The notes beneath the pieces are model-generated. The model was not told the DNA's origin. It was given only the letters and a program-made list of their open reading frames with translations, and did not search any database. From assembly GCA_020849495.1 (NCBI GenBank), contig JADLGD010000023.1:1-40826 (forward strand): DNA of 40,826 nt, written 5' to 3'. The translations under genes were made by a program, and so were the position numbers. Below, in pieces: positions 34,519-40,826 of this stretch (the first letter of the stretch is position 1; each line of letters opens with the position of its first letter). Source of the DNA: Fluviicola sp. (lineage in GTDB: Bacteria > Bacteroidota > Bacteroidia > Flavobacteriales_D > Crocinitomicaceae).

Positions 34519-35007
34519 TTAAAAAGTACGTTTCAATTGAATCATCTTCAAAACAGTTACAGCAGCTTCCACACCTTTGTTACCATGTTTCCCTCCTGCT
34601 CGATCGATGGATTGTTGCTCAGTGTTATCTGTTAACAAACAAAACGAAACGGGCTTGTCGAATTTTAGATTTACATCCATGATTCCTTGAGTAGTTCCAC
34701 TACAAACGAAATCAAAATGACGTGTTTCACCTTGGATTACCACACCGATCGCTATAACGCCATCAATGGAAAGGTCTTTTGCCAACCATTGAGCACCTAA
34801 AGGCAACTCAAATGCTCCAGGAACACGAGAGATTTCAATTTGTTCTTCTGGCACTCCATTTTCCAATAAGGTTTGGATTGCACCTTCTAATAGCTTACTT
34901 GTGATATGATCGTTCCATTCAGAAACAACAATGCCGATTCTAAAATCGGCACCGTTTGGAATAGTATGTTTATCGTAAGCAGATAAGTTTTTTAAACTTG
35001 TAGCCAC
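34519..35007 (-). CDS. ribH: 6,7-dimethyl-8-ribityllumazine synthase
   Basis: A 162-aa lumazine synthase. It condenses 5-amino-6-ribitylaminouracil and 3,4-dihydroxybutanone phosphate in riboflavin synthesis and usually assembles as a capsid of pentamers. Family motifs are IGIVVSEWNDHI, VPGAFELPLGAQWLA, GVVIQGETRHFDFVC (catalytic His) and PVSFCLLTDNTEQQSIDRAGG. Full length. It starts 1 nt after the stop codon of the TPR protein gene and is followed 11 nt later by glmM. Confidence 0.97.
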   Translation of the reverse strand: MATSLKNLSAYDKHTIPNGADFRIGIVVSEWNDHITSKLLEGAIQTLLENGVPEEQIEISRVPGAFELPLGAQWLAKDLSIDGVIAIGVVIQGETRHFDFVCSGTTQGIMDVNLKFDKPVSFCLLTDNTEQQSIDRAGGKHGNKGVEAAVTVLKMIQLKRTF

Positions 35008-35008
35008 T

Positions 35009-35650
35009 TTATTTTACTTTTTTGTTTGATACTCTAGCAATGTATTTATCGATTGCTTTTTGTTGAGCGAAAGTAGTGTAGTTATCACGGATACCTTCAT
35101 ACAACGCTGTTGCTTTCTCGAAATCTTTCAACTCTTCTGCTACCAATGCTGCTTTAAACATATACATTGGAGAAGTGTTTTCGTTCTCGTTTAATTTAGC
35201 AGCTTCTTCATATAAGCTTAGTGCATCAGATAATTTACCTAATTCAGATTGGCAATCACCTTGAAGACCTAAAGTATAAATAGGACCGTAAGTATCATTC
35301 AAATCAACACCTTCTAATAAAGTCAATGCTTTTTTGAAATTCCCTTTAGCCATGTATTGACGAGCTAAAGTAAACTCAGCGATTTCACCTCCTACTTTAC
35401 CATCGTATTTTTTCACAACACCTTCTAATTCAGCGATAGCAGCATCTGTAGAATCTTTTGCAGCTAAATTCAAGCCTTTGTAATAAGAAGATTTAGATTT
35501 TTCATTGTCTGGACCCCAAACAAATTGTTTGTAAAGGATATAACCAACAGCAAGAAGGATTACAACACTTACTGCAATTGTAATGTTTTTCAACTGTTTG
35601 TTTTCTTGAAACTGTTTCTTAAAGTTATTTAAACCTGTAGAATTTGACAT
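35009..35650 (-). CDS. Membrane-anchored TPR protein
   Basis: A 213-aa protein with one membrane helix near the N-terminus (about residues 23-42, NITIAVSVVILLAVGYILY) and a tetratricopeptide-type alpha-solenoid after it (about 60-205), with helices such as TYGPIYTLGLQGDCQSELGK and MYMFKAALVAEEL. The topology resembles YfgM-like proteins, which help folding or assembly at the membrane. The ATG at 35650 is chosen over an ATG at 35704, since a perfect promoter box lies between them, 21 nt upstream of the chosen start. First gene of the operon with ribH and glmM. Confidence 0.85.
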   Translation of the reverse strand: MSNSTGLNNFKKQFQENKQLKNITIAVSVVILLAVGYILYKQFVWGPDNEKSKSSYYKGLNLAAKDSTDAAIAELEGVVKKYDGKVGGEIAEFTLARQYMAKGNFKKALTLLEGVDLNDTYGPIYTLGLQGDCQSELGKLSDALSLYEEAAKLNENENTSPMYMFKAALVAEELKDFEKATALYEGIRDNYTTFAQQKAIDKYIARVSNKKVK

Positions 35651-35671
35651 CGATGTAATTTTAAAGCGTTG

Positions 35672-35679
35672 CAAAAATA
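35672..35679 (-). promoter_or_regulatory. -7 promoter box of the TPR-ribH-glmM operon
   Basis: The minus strand reads TATTTTTG, a full match to TAnnTTTG, 21 nt before the ATG at 35650. Confidence 0.5.
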
Positions 35680-35780
35680 ATCTTTTTTTCCAATCAACAA
35701 TCATTACTTTTCAACAGTAGCGTATGGATGAATCGTTTCACTATTTCAATTAAAATCCTCTTTGACCTTAAATTAATGTT

Positions 35781-35788
35781 TATCTTTG
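35781..35788 (+). promoter_or_regulatory. -7 promoter box of the B12 operon
   Basis: TATCTTTG, a full match to TAnnTTTG, with TTTG at 35761-35764, 16 nt upstream. It sits just before the cobalamin riboswitch, so the message would begin near 35795 and have a leader of about 300 nt. Confidence 0.6.
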
Positions 35789-35794
35789 TTCCGG

Positions 35795-35990
35795 TTTTTG
35801 GTTTTTGAATCGTTTTATCGATCGAAATTAAAAGGGAATCCGGTGAAAATCCGGGACTGTATCTGCAGCTGTAACTCTTGTTAAACGTTGCTTCACGAAT
35901 GCCACTGTTGGTCTATTGACTGATGGGAAGGCGAAGTAAACGGAGAGAAGTCAGAATACCTGCCTCAAGCTTTTGAATGAAGACTTCAGA
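35795..35990 (+). promoter_or_regulatory. Cobalamin (B12) riboswitch
   Basis: The conserved cobalamin aptamer elements are in order: GGGAATCCGGTGAAAATCCG at about 35834-35853, then GGACTGT and GCAGCTGTAACTC, then GCCACTG (about 35901), ACTGATGGGAAGGCGAAG (35920-35937) and the B12 box AGTCAGAATACCTGCC (35949-35964). Such riboswitches repress downstream genes when adenosyl- or methylcobalamin is present. Between the box and the first gene are 136 nt that can form a nested terminator-like structure ending in six T (36050-36055). The exact ends of the aptamer are approximate. Confidence 0.95.
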
Positions 35991-36055
35991 TTAAAGTCGG
36001 TTTCAATTTTGGGAAGACGCGTATTCCTAGACTTGTTTCTCTATTCTGATTTTTT
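35986..36055 (+). terminator. Candidate expression platform of the riboswitch
   Basis: Nested helices TCAGA/TCTGA (35986-35990 with 36045-36049), AAGTC/GACTT (35994-35998 with 36030-36034) and GGGAA/TTCCT (36011-36015 with 36024-36028) end in TTTTTT. A competing hairpin GACTT/AAGTC (35982-35986 with 35994-35998) would break them. This looks like a switchable terminator; the helices are short, so confidence is moderate. Confidence 0.4.
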
Positions 36056-36100
36056 CATTTGCTTTTATGTTTAATAATTACATTAAAACTGCATTTAGCA

Positions 36101-37054
36101 ATGAAAAAAATGTTACTTAGCGCAGCTTTGTTCGCTGCCGCGTTTGCGAACGCACAAAACACGGTCACTTTTGATGACTTAACTTTAACTCCAAATTCTT
36201 ATTGGGACGGTTCAGACAGTACTCTCGGATTTACATCGGGTGGTGTTTACTTTGAAAACAGCTACAATTTTGATTGGGATTATTGGTCGGGTGGATTCAT
36301 TTATTCCAATTCCACTGATATCACAACAGCTGGTTATACCAATGATTTTAGCGCATTTACAGGCACAGGTTCCAGTTCAGCGAACTATGCAGTGAATTAT
36401 GGAGGGAATATCGATTTCAATGCTGCTGTTCTTGTCAATTCAATTGATCTCACCAACACAACGTATGCGGCACTTTCCATGTTAAACGGTGATTCTTATG
36501 GAAAACAGTTTGGTTCTACCTTGGATGCGAATGGTGATGTTGATGGAACAAATGGTGAAGATTGGTTTCGTTTATTGATTGTAGGTCGTGATGCAAATAG
36601 TGCTGTAACTGATACTGTAATTTTCTATTTAGCTGATTATCGTTTTGCAGATTCAACTCAAGATTACATTGTGGATACTTGGGAAACAGTTGATCTATCA
36701 GCTTTAGGAAGTGTTCGCTATTTAGAATTCACCTTGGAATCTAGTGATGTCGGAAATGCAGGAATGAACACTCCCGCCTATTTCGCTTTGGACAATTTGG
36801 TATATGGAACACTTGGATTGAATGAAGAAATTGCAGCATCCATTCTTGTTTATCCAAATCCAAGTACTTCGGAATTTACAGTTGAAAGTCGTGAAGGATT
36901 TGTTCGAGTATTCAATGCATACGGTCAAGTGATGACTTCCTTTTCAACAACTGGACAACAAACAATCAACTGTTCGGAATGGAAAGCAGGTTCCTATATT
37001 CTAGAAATTGAAACTTCTGAAGGAATCGCCCGAAAATCGATCATCAAAAACTAA
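36101..37054 (+). CDS. DUF4465 protein with T9SS sorting domain, likely corrinoid-binding
   Basis: A 317-aa secreted protein. It has a signal peptide (MKKMLLSAALFAAAFANAQ), a DUF4465-like domain over about residues 20-240 (DDLTLTPNSYWDGS, YWSGGFIYSNSTD, YAVNYGGNIDF, then GTNGEDWFRLLIVGRD and SVRYLEFTLESSD), and a C-terminal type A T9SS sorting domain (about 250-317, ILVYPNPSTSEFTVES to SYILEIETSEGIARKSIIKN). It would therefore be exported by type IX secretion and anchored or released at the surface. It is the first gene under the B12 riboswitch, ahead of a BtuB-like receptor. From memory, DUF4465-type proteins occur in Bacteroides B12 loci (BtuH-like), but I cannot check this. The ATG at 36101 is chosen over a TTG at 36059 because it starts the signal peptide. 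Confidence 0.78.
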   Translation: MKKMLLSAALFAAAFANAQNTVTFDDLTLTPNSYWDGSDSTLGFTSGGVYFENSYNFDWDYWSGGFIYSNSTDITTAGYTNDFSAFTGTGSSSANYAVNYGGNIDFNAAVLVNSIDLTNTTYAALSMLNGDSYGKQFGSTLDANGDVDGTNGEDWFRLLIVGRDANSAVTDTVIFYLADYRFADSTQDYIVDTWETVDLSALGSVRYLEFTLESSDVGNAGMNTPAYFALDNLVYGTLGLNEEIAASILVYPNPSTSEFTVESREGFVRVFNAYGQVMTSFSTTGQQTINCSEWKAGSYILEIETSEGIARKSIIKN

Positions 37055-37086
37055 TACCTCTAACTATCAAACAGTTTCGTCATAGT

Positions 37087-39024
37087 TTGCTCGTTATACT
37101 AGCAATCTTCAAAGTCTTGGGTGTAACAGCCCAAGGCTCTGAGGAAACTATTGACGAAATCATCGTACGCTCCAGTAATGAAGCTTCAGTTCAAGGAAGC
37201 AAGATTGAAACAAAACGAATCAGCTCTAAACTTCCCAGTGACGTTGGACAATTAATGACTTTATTTCCTGGCATTCAATTGCGTTCTTATGGAGGAGTTG
37301 GAGGAATGAAAACAGCCAATTTCAGAAGTTTAGGCGCAGGACACACCACTGTGGTTTCTGATTACATGATTTTTTCTACGACACAAAGCGGAATGAATGA
37401 TTTGGGACAAATTCCCGCTGATTTTTTACAAAAATTGGAAATCATTAACATGGCCGCCACAAGTGTCGATTATCCAGTGAGTGCAAAATTAGCTGGCTGT
37501 TTGGTTTCTATGGTGACAAAACACACTTGGAAAGACCTCGATTCCAATCAGTTAGGAATTGGATTACAAGGAGGATCTTTTCAATCCTACAGTGGAAATG
37601 TGATGGCGCTTTTTCAAAAAAACAAATGGAAAGCTAGTATTTCAGGAAAGTATAGACAGTTTGAAGGAAATTATCCTTTTGAATATTGGAATGCCAATAC
37701 ACGCGTAAAAACAAGCCGAAAAAATGGCGATTTACAAGATCTATTTGGAACTCTATCATTGATTTATAAGCTAAACAACCGACATACATTTTCACTACAA
37801 ATCAATGGTTCGAAATATGATAAAGGATTGCCAGGTGCTGTCGTTTTTTACAATGAAACTGCAGATCAACGACTAACTGGAAATGGATTTACTACTGCAA
37901 TTCAGCATCAATTCACTAAAAATAGTTGGCAAACACGAACGAGTTTTGATTATCAGCAAGGCTTTCTCAATTACCTTGATTCAAGTTATTTGAATGCCCA
38001 AGGTTACCTGTCTTCTGATTTTTGGAACCAACAATACACCGCTCAAACACAAGTATCCAAAGCATTTAAACCCTGGTTCAAAGCATTGTATGGAGCTAGT
38101 TTGAAAAACGAACAGTTGCAAAGTAATCAATTGAGTATTGACCCAGCTCGCACAATTTTGGATCAAATTCTAGGATTTCATCTGTCTAGAAAAGGAAAGC
38201 AACAACAGCAGCAAAGTGTTTCTGTACAACTTGGAATAAATGGTATTGATGAGCAACGACCATTGTCCAACGAACAAAAATGGAACTTTCTGCCAGCTGT
38301 TGAAATAGCGCATTCGTTCAATTTAGATCGACAATTCGCTATCGGTTTTAAACGCGTTGTGAGACAACCCTCTTTTTCAGAACTGTATTACCAGCAAATT
38401 GGAAACACTTCATTAAAAGCAGAAGTTGGAGATTTGGCATACATTCGATTCAGTAATTGGCAGTTTAGTAAGAAAATGAATTTCCAAACGGTACTTCAAC
38501 CTTTCTTTACTTATACAAGCAATAAAATCTTAGCCATTCCAACTAAAAATTTATTCATTTGGAGTATCATCAACGTTGGAAAATCTCAAGCATTTGGAAC
38601 AGAAGTGACACAAAATGTTTTCTATTCCATGAAAAAAGCATCAATTGCATTGCGCTTGAATTACACCTTCATGTATGCGAATGATATTTCAGATCGCAAC
38701 AGTGAAACGTATGGTGATTTGTTGAGTTACTCGCCTTTGCATACAGGTTCAGCAGAACTTTCATTGAATCAACGTAAATGGAGTGCTTTTTTGTTGATGA
38801 CTTATCAAGGTGAACGCTATGCTTTGAATCAAAACATTCCATCTAATTTATTAGAGGATTTTGTTTTAATTGATTGTGGTGCATCCTATAATTTTCAATT
38901 CAAACAGCAACACTTATTGGTGCGGGCTACTTTGAACAATCTTACAAATAATTACTATTCCTACATGCGTTATTTCGTCATGCCTGGAATCAATTTTAAT
39001 ATCCATTTGACTTATGCGTTATAG
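37087..39024 (+). CDS. TonB-dependent outer-membrane receptor, BtuB-like
   Basis: A protein of about 645 aa with a signal peptide ending GVTAQ. Next come a plug domain (about residues 25-150, with VGQLMTLFPGIQLRSYGGVGGMKTANFRSLG) and a C-terminal beta-barrel that ends in an aromatic residue region (INFNIHLTYAL). TonB-dependent receptors import scarce nutrients with energy from TonB/ExbBD. Its place behind a cobalamin riboswitch indicates corrinoid transport. The annotated start is TTG at 37087, but in frame upstream ATCAAACAGTTTCGTCATAGT would add a basic stretch (KQFRHS) that a signal peptide normally needs; no ATG or GTG exists in that stretch. The start is thus uncertain. It overlaps the next gene by 11 nt. 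Confidence 0.88.
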   Translation: MLVILAIFKVLGVTAQGSEETIDEIIVRSSNEASVQGSKIETKRISSKLPSDVGQLMTLFPGIQLRSYGGVGGMKTANFRSLGAGHTTVVSDYMIFSTTQSGMNDLGQIPADFLQKLEIINMAATSVDYPVSAKLAGCLVSMVTKHTWKDLDSNQLGIGLQGGSFQSYSGNVMALFQKNKWKASISGKYRQFEGNYPFEYWNANTRVKTSRKNGDLQDLFGTLSLIYKLNNRHTFSLQINGSKYDKGLPGAVVFYNETADQRLTGNGFTTAIQHQFTKNSWQTRTSFDYQQGFLNYLDSSYLNAQGYLSSDFWNQQYTAQTQVSKAFKPWFKALYGASLKNEQLQSNQLSIDPARTILDQILGFHLSRKGKQQQQQSVSVQLGINGIDEQRPLSNEQKWNFLPAVEIAHSFNLDRQFAIGFKRVVRQPSFSELYYQQIGNTSLKAEVGDLAYIRFSNWQFSKKMNFQTVLQPFFTYTSNKILAIPTKNLFIWSIINVGKSQAFGTEVTQNVFYSMKKASIALRLNYTFMYANDISDRNSETYGDLLSYSPLHTGSAELSLNQRKWSAFLLMTYQGERYALNQNIPSNLLEDFVLIDCGASYNFQFKQQHLLVRATLNNLTNNYYSYMRYFVMPGINFNIHLTYAL

Positions 39025-40066
39025 TATCATTCTACTTGGACTACTGGCATTGATTGCTTGTAAAAAGAAAAAAACGGAAGATGGTCCATTACCTGACGAA
39101 TTAAAGAATGGACTTTTGGTTTTGAACGAAGGCTTGTTTCAACACAACAATTCCAGTTTAAGTTGGGTGAACTTAGCAGATGAAAGTATCAACAATACTT
39201 TTTTTGAACAGAAAACCAATCGTGGATTAGGTGACACCGGAAATGATATGGGACGATATGGTGGGAAAATATACATCGTTGTCAATGTTTCAAGTACAGT
39301 TGAAGTATTGCATGCTACAACAGGAAAATCGATTCAACAAATCTCCATGTTCAATGGAAGTACAGCTAAACAACCACGATCAATTGCATTTCATGGAAAT
39401 AAAGCGTTCATCACATGTTTCGATGGATATGTAGATGTGTTAGATACAACAACATTGAACATCGTTACACGCATTCCTATTGGATCGAATCCCGATCAAT
39501 TGACTGTGGCAAACAATAAAATTTATGTCACCAATTCAGGAGGATTAAATGCTGTGATGGATAGTACCGTTTCTGTCATAGATCCAAGCAGTTTAACTGA
39601 ATTATCCAAAATCACTGTCGGCTTAAACCCAGGAAGCATAGCATCGGATTCAAATGGTGATGTTTATGTCATTAGCAGAGGAAACTATTCATCCATTCCA
39701 AGTCGTATGCATCGCATTGATTCACAAACAGACAGCAAAGTGCAAAGTTTCAACTTCAATGCAAGTAGTATTTCTCCGATGGGCAATCAACTATTGATTA
39801 GTTATACTGCAACGGGAAGTGGAACAAGTGAAATTGCCTTGTTTGACGCGACTACTGAAAGCATTGTTACGAATCAATTCATTAATACTTCCAGTATTTT
39901 AACACCCTTTGGTGTAAGTTATAGTTCAACGAGTAATTTGATCTATGTTTTTGATGCAAACAACTATACTACAACAGGTTATATTAATTTATTTCAAGCA
40001 AACGGACAGTTTATTAAACGTTATCAACTGGGATTAAATCCTTCCAAAGTACTTATCTATGATTAA
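39014..40066 (+). CDS. YncE/BtuG-like beta-propeller lipoprotein
   Basis: A 350-aa lipoprotein with a type II signal peptide and lipobox LIAC (Cys16), followed by KKKKTEDG. The mature part is a beta-propeller-like array of repeated strands (KIYIVVNVSSTVEVLHATTGK, shown in part: YIVVNVSSTVEVLHA; then AFITCFDGYVDVLDT, KIYVTNSGG, DVYVISRGN, LIYVFDANN). In Bacteroides a propeller lipoprotein of this kind (BtuG) sits on BtuB and binds B12 very tightly; this gene's place right after the receptor under a B12 riboswitch supports the same role. The gene overlaps the receptor by 11 nt and the next gene by 8 nt, so translation is likely coupled. BtuG orthology is inferred from architecture and context. 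Confidence 0.8.
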   Translation: MRYSIILLGLLALIACKKKKTEDGPLPDELKNGLLVLNEGLFQHNNSSLSWVNLADESINNTFFEQKTNRGLGDTGNDMGRYGGKIYIVVNVSSTVEVLHATTGKSIQQISMFNGSTAKQPRSIAFHGNKAFITCFDGYVDVLDTTTLNIVTRIPIGSNPDQLTVANNKIYVTNSGGLNAVMDSTVSVIDPSSLTELSKITVGLNPGSIASDSNGDVYVISRGNYSSIPSRMHRIDSQTDSKVQSFNFNASSISPMGNQLLISYTATGSGTSEIALFDATTESIVTNQFINTSSILTPFGVSYSSTSNLIYVFDANNYTTTGYINLFQANGQFIKRYQLGLNPSKVLIYD

Positions 40067-40826
40067 ACTTCAAGTAATACTACTTTGTGTATTCATTTCG
40101 AATTTACTAAGTGCTCAAAGTTTTCATCCAGTTCCAGGAGAAGTGGGTTCTATTGCTATCAGTAAAGACAGTAACTGCTTCATTCAGTGGGCAAATGGAG
40201 GAACATTAACGAGAGGGTTTTTAGATATCTCTGATACGACGATTCAAATTAATTCTTCCAACAAAGCGAGTTTTGGAGTGCTTGAAAACGCATTTGGTGT
40301 AGCTGAAGGAGACGGAATGGCGATTGTTTCACTTGGAGACAGTGGACAAATCACTTTGACTTTTTCAGGATTGATTGTAGATGGTCCGGGGTATGACTTT
40401 GCTGTCTTTGAAAATGGTTTCACCAACAATTACATGGAATTTGCTCATGTCGAAGTGAGTTCAGATGGTATCAACTTTGTCCGATTTGCTTCAACCACAG
40501 AAATTCCTTTGAGTCCACAATTGACCAATTTCACTTATTCGGATTGTAGAATGGTGAACAATCTTGCTGGAAAATACAGAGCTGGATTTGGAACTCCTTT
40601 TGATATCAATGAATTACCGGATTATCCTTACTTGAACAAAAACGCTATTTCACACATTCGATTAGTGGATGTTATAGGCGATGCATCAGGAAATCACAGT
40701 ACAGAAGATGCCTCTGGAACCATCATCAACGACCCCTTCCCTACTCCATTTGAATCTTGCGGCTTTGATTTAGATGCAGTTGGGGTTATCAATGGAACAC
40801 TTTCAATTTCAGAATTGGGACAAAGC
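40059..40826 (+). CDS. Secreted cell-surface protein of the B12 operon, partial
   Basis: The first 256 codons are in the window; the gene runs off the right edge with the frame open. It has a signal peptide (MIKLQVILLCVFISNLLSAQ) and a domain with a GPGYDFAVFENGFTNNYMEF segment (residues about 107-127), VEVSSDGINFVRFA and a C-terminal stretch GFDLDAVGVINGT. These are typical of a Bacteroidota secreted protein seen near TonB/BtuB-type B12 loci; I recall the pattern but not a family name. A T9SS sorting domain is probable beyond the edge. It overlaps the propeller gene by 8 nt. A corrinoid-related role is inferred from the operon only. Confidence 0.7.
   Translation, partial: MIKLQVILLCVFISNLLSAQSFHPVPGEVGSIAISKDSNCFIQWANGGTLTRGFLDISDTTIQINSSNKASFGVLENAFGVAEGDGMAIVSLGDSGQITLTFSGLIVDGPGYDFAVFENGFTNNYMEFAHVEVSSDGINFVRFASTTEIPLSPQLTNFTYSDCRMVNNLAGKYRAGFGTPFDINELPDYPYLNKNAISHIRLVDVIGDASGNHSTEDASGTIINDPFPTPFESCGFDLDAVGVINGTLSISELGQS

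Noticed and set aside
1..40826. CRISPR arrays, tRNA or rRNA genes, insertion sequences, prophage
   Set aside because: No repeat-spacer pattern, no cloverleaf with a T-loop consensus, no transposase or terminal repeats and no phage structural genes were seen on reading both strands.

Overview
The window looks like a chromosomal segment of a member of the Bacteroidota, most likely order Flavobacteriales and possibly near Fluviicola/Crocinitomicaceae. The family placement is a guess from protein flavour, not a search. The support is AT-rich DNA, many TAnnTTTG-type -7 promoter boxes, A-rich leaders without Shine-Dalgarno sites, a C-terminal type IX secretion (T9SS) sorting domain, TonB/lipoprotein uptake genes and Bacteroidota-type GlmM, RocD and ParC/ParE. 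I see no tRNA, rRNA, CRISPR array, insertion sequence or prophage.

Layout. 1-275: start of a type II NADH dehydrogenase (minus, cut by the window edge). 366-4727: large membrane protein, chorismate synthase and a phosphohexomutase (minus). 4930-5797: divergent DoxX-like membrane protein and HxlR regulator. 5880-7248: ornithine aminotransferase preceded by a possible 26-aa upstream ORF. 7423-10660: fatty acid desaturase and a secreted YwqK/MORN-like repeat protein (plus). 10671-13559: PepSY-type membrane protein, M1-like metallopeptidase, a 50-aa membrane peptide and an unknown membrane protein (minus). 13649-19262: topoisomerase IV operon parE-nuclease-parC with a YhcG/DUF1016 PD-(D/E)xK nuclease between the two subunits. 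19384-20391: CorA. 20542-21289: possible permuted papain-like secreted protein and a 31-aa membrane peptide. 21286-24932: thioesterase, formimidoylglutamase-like ureohydrolase and membrane patatin operon (minus). 25296-28379: dnaA with terminator, then YigZ/IMPACT and an M42-like peptidase. 28376-29958: lipoprotein and BaiN/HI0933 flavoprotein (minus). 30023-30106: a 27-aa ORF ending inside a strong terminator. 30207-31218: DUF983 protein and Crp/Fnr regulator. 31343-35650: MuiA-like protein, then a TPR protein-ribH-glmM operon (minus). 35781-40826: cobalamin riboswitch followed by a four-gene B12-acquisition operon cut by the right edge.

How the genes work together. Most are housekeeping genes in short operons separated by clear intrinsic terminators. 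The right end is the most coherent system. A B12 riboswitch controls a T9SS-exported DUF4465 protein, a BtuB-like TonB-dependent transporter, a BtuG-like beta-propeller lipoprotein and a further secreted surface protein, a plausible machine for capturing corrinoids at the cell surface. The other points most worth a second look are the nuclease between parE and parC, the unlisted small ORFs (26, 27, 31 and 50 aa), the Cys-rich insertion in RocD, and promoter boxes so close to start codons that several mRNAs should be nearly leaderless.
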